A model generated the notes under the pieces. The model saw only the letters and a list, made by a program, of their open reading frames with translations. It was not told where the DNA came from and made no database searches. A stretch of DNA of 25,895 bases from Clostridiales bacterium (lineage in GTDB: Bacteria > Bacillota > Clostridia > Oscillospirales > Oscillospiraceae), in contig JAJPXR010000106.1 in the NCBI GenBank assembly GCA_021205375.1, positions 1-25,895 on the forward strand, given 5' to 3'. Made by a program: the position numbers and the translations under genes. Shown one piece after another: positions 7,793 to 14,973 of the stretch (positions are counted from its first letter, which is position 1; each line of letters begins with the position of its first letter).

Positions 7793-7837
7793 GTCTGTGG
7801 GTGATTATGATGTTTATCAGAGTCCGCAGGCTTTTTT
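7793..7837 (+). terminator. intrinsic terminator beyond the right inverted repeat
   Basis: GTCTGTGG (7793-7800) pairs with CCGCAGGC (7824-7831), eight pairs including two G-U, followed by TTTTTT. It would catch transcripts started at 7686 within about 150 bases. In the present orientation the promoter thus makes only a short RNA. Confidence 0.6.
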
Positions 7838-7885
7838 ATGTGCGTCTGCCGCAGTTACGCTGATTTCGCAATCGATATGAGCCGT

Positions 7886-7971
7886 ATTGCCTGTATCACT
7901 TTGCCTTCCTGATAGGCAATAAAAGAATCATGCCCGCAAACAGGAGGTTTCATGTAGGATCTCCTGCGGGC
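7886..7971. other. two hairpins in a gene-free stretch
   Basis: First hairpin: ATTGCCT..ATCA pairs with TGAT.AGGCAAT (7886-7920). Second: GCCCG....CAGGAG pairs with CTCCTG.CGGGC (7932-7971). Together with the terminator just upstream they make a structured stretch that might encode a small RNA or be a relic. No ORF longer than about 20 codons with a ribosome site was seen. Confidence 0.4.
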
Positions 7972-8458
7972 GCCTTTGGGAATGGACGAAGAAAAAAGCG
8001 CGATAACTTACGCACTTCAAGTAAAAAGGAATGTCAACATTCTCCATTCGACGGGCGAAGGCGTGGGATGCTGCGTCTACAAATGTGAAATACGTGGGAT
8101 GCTCTTTGGAAAATTCTGAAATTCAGCAAAAAAACATAGAATATATATCAGTCAAATATTGAATATCTATGTCGAATTAATGACGAATTTGCTAACAATG
8201 TAAGCCGACGCTAACCGTAAGATTATTCCAGCACGACAGGCGAAAAAGGGCATAACAAAATGGCCTGCGACAAGAGGAAAAATCGCGGCCGGGACACCAC
8301 GGCACAATGGCAGTGTGTACACTTAAGCGGGGCTGAATGAACACGGTCAGGCCCGGAGCCAAAGGGGACTGTGTGCCGCTTTGGAACGGTGTTCCTTCCA
8401 GACAGCCCTTCTGCCTCCTTGCCGCGCCAACACCTTTGCAATGTTCCCTGATTTTGGC
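7972..8458. other. AT-rich gene-free region with a direct repeat
   Basis: No credible gene. CGTGGGATGCT occurs twice, at 8062-8072 and 8093-8103, 31 bases apart. The part around 8110-8200 is distinctly AT-rich (imperfect inverted ACATAGA/TATCTATG) in an otherwise GC-rich window. Open frames here lack ribosome sites and recognisable protein features. Confidence 0.4.
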
Positions 8459-8460
8459 AC

Positions 8461-8497
8461 AAAAAAGCAGCCTTGAACCAGGTGCGTTCAAGACTGC
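8461..8497 (-). terminator. intrinsic terminator of the decayed minus-strand cassette
   Basis: A 12-base stem (GCAGCCTTGAAC with GTTCAAGACTGC) with one mismatch and a seven-base loop, followed on the minus strand by TTTTTT. It faces the gene fragments at 8892-9787 and marks the end of that former operon. Between 8500 and 8890 no recognisable coding remnant was found. Confidence 0.75.
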
Positions 8498-8891
8498 TAT
8501 GTTCGGTGATTTAATTTTTACTCAAAAAAGTTTCAAAAACTCCTTCGCAGGCAGAAGGAAGCTGCCAAATATCAGATTTTTTTGCGGGTCGATGGCTGCG
8601 TTCTTTACAGTACGGCAACGGTTCACCGTAGTCGCCCAAAAGTTATAATAGGGATACAGGCCAGCCCAATGACCGGCGTGGGGGATAAATGTACAGAAAA
8701 GGCCATCGGAATAAAACGGTGGAATACAAACCTTTGATGGGCGTGTTATCCGCCTGATGCTCAGTCTTTCGGCGCTGATAGGGTATTTTAAAGTGTGCCC
8801 GAGACAACCGTCTTTTGAAATGGAAAAGGAGCTTGTCAGATGGCAGCGCAAAAAACAAGCAAAAGGCAGCCATCCCGGGCACACAATAAAA

Positions 8892-9068
8892 TCATTTTTC
8901 CTTTTGAAACAGGCTATCGCTGTTTGTTTCAAATATCCAGCACGGCGTGATAGCCCCATACACAGCGTTGGTGATGTCGGTGCCGCCCATGGGCGCGGAG
9001 AACATCCGGTTGCAGAAGGTGGTGCGGCCCAGGGTGATGGGAACGCAGAGGCGGTACTGATAATCCAT
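8892..9068 (-). pseudogene. N-terminal fragment of an NADH:flavin oxidoreductase (old yellow enzyme family)
   Basis: From an ATG with a good GGAGG site come 34 residues that resemble the start of OYE-like enoate or 2,4-dienoyl-CoA reductases: a short lead, then PITLGRTTFCNRMFSAPMG, the first strand and FMN-proximal loop. After GGTDITN the homology stops and the frame ends within 24 more residues. The intact enzyme would be about 350-650 residues, so more than 90 percent is missing. The ribosome site is kept, so the loss looks recent or the sequence is a deletion scar. Confidence 0.6.
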
Positions 9069-9112
9069 AGGGATGCCTCCAATTTGGTTTTGAAATATAA
9101 CTGATACAGCCC

Positions 9113-9343
9113 TTAATACGGCATGATTTTTCGGCCCAGAGTGCTGTGCGCCAGCATTGCGCACCCAGAGTAGAGCATCCAAAGTGCAAACGCGGTGATG
9201 CAAATGGCGGCGGGGAGCCTGAGCTGAATCAGTCCAAGATCGCTGACGCCCATGCAACAAAAACCGACACAAATCACAGACATGAAAAAGGCCATGGGCC
9301 TGTTTTTTATTTTTCCGAAAATAACGGCAATGCACAGCAGCAT
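9113..9343 (-). pseudogene. small two- to three-helix membrane protein fragment
   Basis: 76 residues with hydrophobic stretches at about 1-10, 18-33 and 43-65, ending in GRKIMPY. I do not recognise the family. It follows the SLC13 fragment directly: the frame upstream of its ATG is open back to that fragment's stop codon. It may therefore be part of the same broken transporter locus rather than a free-standing gene. It could also be an intact small membrane protein. Confidence 0.35.
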
Positions 9344-9367
9344 AAAGGCCGCGCCGAGGCAGGCCGC

Positions 9368-9644
9368 CTAAACTAGAATGACGATGCCAACAGGGTTCGC
9401 GCCCATACTCTGGCAGGCGAGCGCCGCGATGGGGATAAAGACCTGCATGACGGTGCGGTTTTTCATGAACTGGGTCAGCAGGAAGGGGACCAGGAAGAAT
9501 ACAAGGCCCACCAGGTAACGGTTGCCCAGTCCGCCGACCACATTCGCCAGCGCGTCGCCGATGACGGTGCCTGCTCCGGTGGCCTGGAGCGCGTTGCCCA
9601 TGGTCAGACTGCCGACCGGCAGCAGGTACATCCAGAGGTACACC
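9368..9644 (-). pseudogene. C-terminal fragment of an SLC13/DASS-type anion transporter
   Basis: About 90 residues (YLLPVGSLTMGNALQATGAG and on to FLVPFLLTQFMKNRTVMQVF, then ANPVGIVILV) that look like late helices of a divalent anion:sodium symporter, including a GS-L-N-L-TGAG-like re-entrant region and the N-R-T/M segment. It is fused in frame to an aldo-keto reductase fragment and ends at a stop where the transporter should have further helices. The protein is not functional as read. The intact family has about 450-500 residues. Confidence 0.6.
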
Positions 9645-9787
9645 TGGGGCAGAAACTCCTCCATCTCCTCCACATACCAGTTGGACAGGCCAATCGAGTG
9701 GACTTTTCCATCTGCGTCTGCCTGTTCCAGCGCCAGATACGCTTCCACATCACTCAGGCTGTAGGTGCCAAGTCTCATGATGGGCAT
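9645..9787 (-). pseudogene. internally deleted aldo-keto reductase fragment
   Basis: Begins MPIMRLGTYSL behind a GGGGAGG ribosome site, the typical first strand of aldo-keto reductases. It jumps within two residues to DVEAYLALEQADADGKVHSI and then GLSNWYVEEMEEFLPQ, which in intact enzymes lies about 110-130 residues further on. The catalytic Asp-Tyr-Lys-His region is lost. It then runs in frame into a transporter fragment. The same ORF therefore records two separate deletions. Confidence 0.65.
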
Positions 9788-9811
9788 TTCATAGCCGCTT
9801 TTCCTCCCCAT

Positions 9812-10088
9812 GCTCCCCTTCTGTCAAGGGGCACTTCTGCTGCGCTCCCCGCCTGTCACGGGTCGCCTTATGTGAGAAACCCCTGCAAATTCTGACGGTT
9901 TTGCCCACATCGGTTGCAATATTGGCCTGTCTCTGGTATGCTGAAAGAAAAGCAAGGCCGCCCCTGCCACTGTGCCATCTGACGTTTGCCATGGAGCGGC
10001 TGGAACAGAGCGGGCGGGAATAGGAAGTCCACGCCGACCACACCGCACGGCTGCTCCAAAAGCGAGCAATTCTCAGGGAGGGAACTTT
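9812..10088. other. intergenic repeat and possible regulator scrap
   Basis: 9811-9870 carries GC-rich palindromic sequence (CCCCTT-CTGTC-AAGGGG and the following part) of the interspersed-repeat type. At about 9985-10088, plus-strand frames read MERLEQSGRE and then LLQKRAILRE, vaguely like the end of a LysR-type helix-turn-helix region, but they are broken by a stop codon. This is too weak to call. No promoter of quality was found for the glycerate kinase gene. Confidence 0.3.
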
Positions 10089-11324
10089 ATGAATGAACGA
10101 CTGCGAGGCGAAGCAGACCAGATCATCTCCGCCAGCTTACAGGCCGTCCTCCCGGACGAGGCGGTACAGCGGGCTTTGAAACAGTTCCGGCCCCGCGGCG
10201 GCAAGACCCTGCTGGTGGCCACAGGCAAAGCGGCCTGGCAGATGGCAAACGCCGCTGTCAAGGCGCTGGGCCATGTGGACGGCGGCGTGGTGGTCACGAA
10301 ATACCACCACGTCATGGGGGACATCCCCGGCGTGACCTGCTATGAGGCGGGGCACCCTGTCCCCGATGAAAACAGCTTCGCCGGGACCCAAAAGGCGCTG
10401 GAGCTGGTGCAGGGGCTGCGCAAGGAGGACACGGTGCTGTTCCTGCTCTCCGGCGGCGGCAGCGCCCTGTTTGAGCAGCCGCTCATCCCCGGCGAGGAGC
10501 TGCAAAGCATCACCAACCAGCTTCTGGCCAGCGGCGCCGACATCGTGGAGATGAACACCCTGCGCAAGCGGCTCAGCGGCGTCAAGGGCGGACGCTTTGC
10601 CCAGGCGTGCGCCCCCGCCCAGGTGTTCAGCGTGGTACTCAGCGACATTCTGGGCGACCCGCTGGACATGATCGCCAGCGGCCCCGCCTATCCCGACAGC
10701 TCCACCTGTGCCCAGGCCAAAGCCGTGGTGGAAAAGTATGGTCTGCATTTGTCTCCCCATGCGCTGGCTCTGCTGGACCAGGAGACTCCCAAGGTGCTGG
10801 ACAACGTGGAGACGCAAATCACCGGCAGCGTCCGGGAGCTGTGTGCCGCCGCAGCGACCGCCTGCGCCAGGCTGGGCTACGAGCCGGTCATCCTCACCGA
10901 CCGGCTCTGCTGCGAGGCGCGGGAGGCGGGCAGCTTTCTGGCCAGCATCCTCCGCACCCACGCGGGAGAGGGCAAGCGGGTGGCCTATATCGCCGGGGGC
11001 GAGACCGTGGTCCACCTGACGGGCAGGGGCCTGGGCGGACGGAACCAGGAGCTGGCCCTGGCCGCCGCACCGGGCATTGCGGGTCTGGAGGGGGCCGCCG
11101 TGTTCTCCGTGGGCAGCGACGGCACCGACGGCCCCTGCGACGCCGCCGGGGGGTATGTGGACGGCGACACCCTGGCGGCTCTGACCGTCGCCGGCAAGGA
11201 CGTGTTTGCCGTCCTACAGGACAACGACGCCTATCACGCCCTGCACGCGGTGGGCGGTCTGGTGGTCACCGGACCCACCGGTACCAATGTCAACGATGTG
11301 GCGGTGGCGCTGCTGCGGGGGTAG
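10089..11324 (+). CDS. glycerate kinase, MOFRL/DUF4147 (TtuD-like) family
   Basis: 411 residues from the ATG at 10089, with GGGAGGGAA just upstream. The N-terminal DUF4147 domain shows GGKTLLVATGKAAWQMA, FLLSGGGSALF and MNTLRKRLSGVKGG. The C-terminal MOFRL domain carries YIAGGETVVHLTGRGLGGRN and the glycine/aspartate loop FSVGSDGTDGPCDAAGG. These are the family's signature motifs, and the length is near the usual 410-450. Members phosphorylate D-glycerate (usually to 2-phosphoglycerate) with ATP in the cytoplasm, in glycerate, tartrate or serine-cycle catabolism. The gene stands alone between a debris field and a separately promoted PTS operon. It may be the surviving member of the decayed cassette next to it, which also held a transporter and oxidoreductases. 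Confidence 0.92.
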   Translation: MNERLRGEADQIISASLQAVLPDEAVQRALKQFRPRGGKTLLVATGKAAWQMANAAVKALGHVDGGVVVTKYHHVMGDIPGVTCYEAGHPVPDENSFAGTQKALELVQGLRKEDTVLFLLSGGGSALFEQPLIPGEELQSITNQLLASGADIVEMNTLRKRLSGVKGGRFAQACAPAQVFSVVLSDILGDPLDMIASGPAYPDSSTCAQAKAVVEKYGLHLSPHALALLDQETPKVLDNVETQITGSVRELCAAAATACARLGYEPVILTDRLCCEAREAGSFLASILRTHAGEGKRVAYIAGGETVVHLTGRGLGGRNQELALAAAPGIAGLEGAAVFSVGSDGTDGPCDAAGGYVDGDTLAALTVAGKDVFAVLQDNDAYHALHAVGGLVVTGPTGTNVNDVAVALLRG

Positions 11325-11356
11325 TGGCGGTCTGCTCCCCCGCCCCCTGGCGGTTT

Positions 11357-11381
11357 TCTGCCGCTGCACGGCAGCGGCAGA
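11357..11381 (+). terminator. hairpin after the glycerate kinase gene
   Basis: A perfect 10-bp stem (TCTGCCGCTG with CAGCGGCAGA) around a five-base loop, about 30 bases past the stop codon. No T-run follows (CGGTTTGG), so termination here is plausible but not canonical. Confidence 0.45.
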
Positions 11382-11445
11382 CGGTTTGGGGCGGTTCGCT
11401 TCCCGGATACTCGCAAAAATATTTGCAAAAATCCACAAAAATCTC

Positions 11446-11473
11446 TTGACAATTTCTATGATTTTATTATACT
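11446..11473 (+). promoter_or_regulatory. promoter of the PTS operon
   Basis: Consensus TTGACA (11446-11451), a 16-base spacer and TATACT (11468-11473) in an AT-rich stretch. It starts a leader of about 230 bases ahead of the antiterminator gene that contains the RAT and terminator. Confidence 0.75.
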
Positions 11474-11548
11474 ATATTTAAGCGGCCGGAGATGTTATCC
11501 GCAAGGAGCATGGTCTGGCGCTGAACAATTGAACAAAAGTGGATTTTG

Positions 11549-11615
11549 AGGGTGTTACTTTTCAAGGCATGACTGATTAGCAGGTAACTGTTAAGGTGTT
11601 GCCTTGGATTTTTTT
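11549..11615 (+). promoter_or_regulatory. RAT antiterminator site overlapping an intrinsic terminator
   Basis: GGGTGTTACT then AAGGCATGAC (11550-11574) fits the ribonucleic antiterminator pattern bound by BglG/LicT-type proteins. The right half, CAAGGCA (11563-11569), is also the left arm of a terminator that pairs with TGCCTTG (11600-11606) before a seven-T run (11609-11615). The two structures exclude each other. Binding of the antiterminator protein encoded next would let transcription through, so the gene should regulate itself and the operon. Confidence 0.7.
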
Positions 11616-11715
11616 ATCTGCCCTATGATCCGCCAGACAAATGGGCGAGAAGCATTGCAGCCTGGTCCGCAGAACGTTGCGGCGGCGGATGCGAACAAGG
11701 GGAGATGGCGTTTTT

Positions 11716-12552
11716 GTGTATGCAATCAAAAAGCTCAACAACAATGCATTGATTTGTCGGGATTCCACCGGCGCTGAACTGGTTGCCATGGGGAAGGGGA
11801 TCGGCTTTCAGCCTGTCCCAAGAGAGGTCCCGCTGAGTGAGATCGAGCGGACTTTTTACGATGTGGGTTCCAGCCAGTTGCATCTGTTTCAGGAAATTCC
11901 GGATGATGTTTTGCTCTTTTCGGCAAAGCTGATTGACATCGCAAAAAACGAACTCCCTTATCCGTTGAAGCCAAACGTGGTATTCACGCTGGCCGACCAC
12001 ATCGCGTTTTGCCTGGAGCGGGCCAAAAAGCAAATTCATGTGAAAATGCCCCTGGCCTACGATGTGAAGCAGATGTATCCCCAGGAATACCGCATCGGTG
12101 AATACGCCGTCAAGCAGATTTACCGGCAGTTTCAAATCGGCATTCCCCAAAACGAAGCGGTGGGCATCGCGCTGAACATTCTAAACGGCGAAGTTCGCAC
12201 TCCCGATGCGGAGGAAGAAAAACGGGACGTTTCCGACGAGGCAATGCTGGAGGATATCACAGCCATCGTGGAAAGCGAATACCACATCATCATCGAGCGG
12301 GACACCTTCAGTTACGCCCGATACGCCACGCATTTGCAATATCTGTTCCAGAGGATCCACGCGGGAAAGGCCATCGACTCCGACAACCTCCAAATGTACG
12401 GAAAAATGCAGGATGAATTTCCTGCGCTGACGAAATGTGTGGACAAAATCAGCGCACATATCAAGGCAAAATGGGGCTGTGCCCTTTCCGAAAAAGAAAA
12501 ACTTTATATCTGCTTACATGTAAATCGAATCTGCATCAAAGAAGGGATGTAA
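11716..12552 (+). CDS. LicT/BglG-type PTS-regulated transcriptional antiterminator
   Basis: 278 residues if started at the GTG at 11716, with AAGGGGAGA ten bases upstream; the open frame extends to 11641, but the RNA-binding domain of this family begins at the equivalent of VYAIKKLNNN. The CAT RNA-binding domain (1-56, KKLNNNALICRDSTGAEL) is followed by PRD1 and PRD2. Of the four regulatory histidines, H95 (LADHIAF), H206 (ATHLQYL) and H268 (LHVNR) are present. The second PRD1 position is Asn (N154 in IALNILNG), where LicT has His. In the family, phosphorylation of these sites by the PTS links antitermination to sugar uptake. The gene heads the operon with its own RAT in the leader and almost certainly controls the EIIBC gene downstream. 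Confidence 0.9.
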   Translation: MYAIKKLNNNALICRDSTGAELVAMGKGIGFQPVPREVPLSEIERTFYDVGSSQLHLFQEIPDDVLLFSAKLIDIAKNELPYPLKPNVVFTLADHIAFCLERAKKQIHVKMPLAYDVKQMYPQEYRIGEYAVKQIYRQFQIGIPQNEAVGIALNILNGEVRTPDAEEEKRDVSDEAMLEDITAIVESEYHIIIERDTFSYARYATHLQYLFQRIHAGKAIDSDNLQMYGKMQDEFPALTKCVDKISAHIKAKWGCALSEKEKLYICLHVNRICIKEGM

Positions 12553-12577
12553 CCTGACGGGCATAGCCTCCACGATG

Positions 12578-12604
12578 AGACAGGGCTTGAAACGCTGTCT
12601 TTTT
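12578..12604 (+). terminator. intrinsic terminator between antiterminator and EIIBC genes
   Basis: AGACAG pairs with CTGTCT around an 11-base loop, followed by TTTT. The six-base stem is modest. It could lower EIIBC expression or be a second controlled stop, but no convincing RAT overlaps it. Confidence 0.5.
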
Positions 12605-12734
12605 GTGGGGGCTTGTTTTATTTCAAAAAAGCGTATGAAATGCGGTGTTGTCCTATGCTGAGTGCGCGCTATGCGGAGGGCAAAGCCACGATTCAGATAA
12701 AAGCATCAGAGTATCAGGAAAAGGAGATTTTGTT

Positions 12735-14132
12735 ATGGCAAATACAAATGAACAGATCGCCAGCGAAGTGCTGAAAGCGGTCGGCGGCAAGGAAAACATC
12801 AGCTTTGTGACGCACTGCATCACGCGGCTGCGGTTCAACCTGAAAGACATGAACCTGCCCAATCAGGACGAGATCAAGGCCATCGACGGTGTGCTGGGCG
12901 TGCTCGTCAGCGGCGGCCAGTTCCAGGTCATCATCGGCCAGAACGTGACCAAGGTGTATTCGGCGCTGTGCAGCGAGGCGGGCATCCAGGAGCAGGCTGC
13001 GGTCGATGAAAACCTGGACGCTCCCAAAGAGAAACTGACCCCCAAAAAGGTCGGCAGCAACATCATGTCGTTCCTCTCCGGCAGCATGACGCCGATGATC
13101 CCCGCGATGATCACGGCGGCCATGTTCAAGACCATCCAGGTGGCGTTTGGCCCGGACATGCTGAATCTCATCAGCGAGACCAGCGACCTGTACCTGCTGT
13201 GCGGGTTTGTGTACAGCTCATTCTTCTACTTCCTGCCCATCTTCCTGGGTTATACGGCGTCCAAAAAGCTGGGCCTGAACCCGATCATGGGTATTATGGC
13301 GACGGCAGTCCTGCTGGTTCCGGATTTCATGAGCCTGGCAACGGAAGGAGCCAGCTTCACGGTATATGGCATCCCTGCGGCAACGAATGATTATTCACAG
13401 ACCATTGTGCCAGCCCTCCTAAGCGTGTGGGTGCTGAGCTACATTGAGAAATTCTTCAAAAAGATCATCCCGGATATGCTCTCCACTATCTTCGTGCCGT
13501 TCCTGTCCATGCTGGTGCTGCTGCCCCTGGAGCTGTGCCTGCTGGCTCCTCTCGGCTCCATCCTTGGCGATTACATTGGCAACGGTCTGCTGGTGTTCGG
13601 CGACTTCGGCGGCTTCATCGCAGTGGCGGTTGTGGCGGCCCTGTGGGAGTTCCTGGTCATGACCGGTATGCATCAGGTGCTGATCGTATTTGGCATTACC
13701 TGCATTGCCACCAACGGCGTGGACACCTTCGTCCTGACCGCCGGCGGCTACGCCACCTGGGCGGCCTTTGGCATGGCGCTGGGCGCGTTCTTCCGGCTGA
13801 AGGATAAGGAGCAGAAGTCCCTGTCCCTTGGCTACTTCATCTCCGGCATCCTGGGCGGCGTGACCGAACCTGTGCTGTACGGCATCGGTTTCCGGTATAA
13901 GAGGCCCTTCATCGCCATGGCCATCGGCGGCTTCTGCGGCGGCCTGTACGCCGGTATCATGCACGTCGGCACCTATGTCATGGGCGCCACCAACTTCCTG
14001 TCCGTGCTGGGGTATGTCAGCGGCGGCACCGCTAACATGGTGAACGGCTGCATTGGTGTAGTGATCGCCTTTGTCGTTTCTGCCGTGCTGACCTACTTCA
14101 TCGGCTCTACCAAGGAAGACCTGGCTGCGTAA
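12735..14132 (+). CDS. PTS sugar transporter subunit IIBC, glucose/beta-glucoside superfamily
   Basis: 465 residues from the ATG at 12735 behind AAAGGAG; the upstream open frame is not needed. The EIIB domain occupies about 1-90, with the phosphorylated cysteine C28 in VTHCITRLRF. A linker leads to the EIIC domain from about 115, with MTPMIPAMI, about ten membrane helices and the conserved GGVTEPVLYGI loop near residue 380. This architecture is that of sucrose, trehalose and beta-glucoside permeases whose EIIA is separate. It would import and phosphorylate a sugar, taking phosphate from the EIIA encoded two genes on. No phospho-glycosidase is in the window, so the substrate cannot be read directly. 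The deacetylase next door hints at an N-acetylated sugar. Confidence 0.93.
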   Translation: MANTNEQIASEVLKAVGGKENISFVTHCITRLRFNLKDMNLPNQDEIKAIDGVLGVLVSGGQFQVIIGQNVTKVYSALCSEAGIQEQAAVDENLDAPKEKLTPKKVGSNIMSFLSGSMTPMIPAMITAAMFKTIQVAFGPDMLNLISETSDLYLLCGFVYSSFFYFLPIFLGYTASKKLGLNPIMGIMATAVLLVPDFMSLATEGASFTVYGIPAATNDYSQTIVPALLSVWVLSYIEKFFKKIIPDMLSTIFVPFLSMLVLLPLELCLLAPLGSILGDYIGNGLLVFGDFGGFIAVAVVAALWEFLVMTGMHQVLIVFGITCIATNGVDTFVLTAGGYATWAAFGMALGAFFRLKDKEQKSLSLGYFISGILGGVTEPVLYGIGFRYKRPFIAMAIGGFCGGLYAGIMHVGTYVMGATNFLSVLGYVSGGTANMVNGCIGVVIAFVVSAVLTYFIGSTKEDLAA

Positions 14133-14150
14133 GAAACACTGGAATTACAG

Positions 14151-14176
14151 CAGGGCGGGATGTATTTCCCGCCCTG
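14151..14176 (+). other. intercistronic hairpin between EIIBC and deacetylase genes
   Basis: A perfect 10-bp GC-rich stem (CAGGGCGGGA with TCCCGCCCTG) and six-base loop, without a T-run. It begins 18 bases after the EIIBC stop and ends about 20 bases before the next start. It may protect the EIIBC message or modulate read-through and translation of the downstream genes. Confidence 0.65.
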
Positions 14177-14198
14177 TCCACAGAAAGGCGGGACACAA

Positions 14199-14960
14199 GT
14201 GATACAAATGATCATCCGCGCCGACGATTTGGGCTATAGCGAAGCTGTCAATTACGGGATCGAAAAGACAGTGAAGCAGGGCCTCATCGGCAGCGTTGGC
14301 CTGATGCCCAATATGCCTGCGGCAAGCCACGGACTGCGGCTGCTGGAGGGTACCGGCGTCTGCATCGGCCAGCATACCAACGTGTGCCTGGGAAAGCCCT
14401 GCGCCGACCCGAAGCGCATCCCCAGCCTTCTGGACGAAGAAGGCAATTTGAAATCCAGCAAAGCCTACCGCGCCGCCTTCAAAGAGGGCCGGGAAATCGT
14501 GGAACTGGAGGAGCTGGTGATTGAGATCGAGGCCCAATACCACCGTTTCGTGGAGCTGGTGGGCCGCGGCCCGGACTATTTTGAAGCCCATGCGGTGATG
14601 AGCCGCAATCTCTCCAGGGCGCTGGAGATCGTGGCGGAGAAATACGACCTGCCCTACAGCAACATGTTCCCCATGGACAAGGTGGGGACCTTCCGGGGCA
14701 AAACGCTGGCGGCCTGCCCCATGGGCAGCATGAGTCCCGACTATGACCCGGTGAAATGCCTGAAAGACGCCGTAAAGAATGCGTCCCCGGAGATGCCGAA
14801 CGTGTTCGGGTGTCATCCCGGCTACCTCGACGCCTATTTATTGCAGTCCTCCAGCCTGACAGTCAACCGCACGAAGGAAGTGGAAATGCTCTGCGACCCG
14901 GCAATGCGGGACTGGCTGATGGAACAGGATGTGCAGCTCATCACCTATCGAGACGTTTAA
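14199..14960 (+). CDS. ChbG/YdjC-family carbohydrate deacetylase
   Basis: 253 residues from the GTG at 14199, chosen because AAAGG lies ten bases upstream; the ATG at 14208 is possible and loses three residues. The family hallmark is complete: the DD pair D9-D10 in IIRADDLGY, with metal and catalytic histidines at H59 (GQHTNV), H131 (EAHAVMS) and H206 (GCHPGYLDA). ChbG removes an N-acetyl group from chitobiose-type (phospho)disaccharides, which lets a phospho-glucosidase act and the inducer form. Here it sits between the EIIBC and EIIA genes of a glucose-superfamily PTS instead of beside a lactose-type (Chb) PTS. The likely substrate is therefore an imported acetylated phospho-sugar, identity unknown. 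Confidence 0.88.
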   Translation: MIQMIIRADDLGYSEAVNYGIEKTVKQGLIGSVGLMPNMPAASHGLRLLEGTGVCIGQHTNVCLGKPCADPKRIPSLLDEEGNLKSSKAYRAAFKEGREIVELEELVIEIEAQYHRFVELVGRGPDYFEAHAVMSRNLSRALEIVAEKYDLPYSNMFPMDKVGTFRGKTLAACPMGSMSPDYDPVKCLKDAVKNASPEMPNVFGCHPGYLDAYLLQSSSLTVNRTKEVEMLCDPAMRDWLMEQDVQLITYRDV

Positions 14961-14973
14961 GGAGTGAAATCAC

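Noticed and set aside
8192..8648. Small open frames on both strands around 8200-8650
   Set aside because: No ribosome sites, no recognisable protein features, and they run through the terminator at 8461-8497.
9789..10069. Three overlapping minus-strand open frames of 63-84 codons
   Set aside because: Their ends translate a GC-rich interspersed repeat. There is no ribosome site and no domain.
12645..12700. Possible second RAT ahead of EIIBC (GGTGTTGTCCT and AGGGCAAAGCC)
   Set aside because: The halves only loosely resemble the RAT pattern, the loop is too long, and no terminator overlaps the right half.
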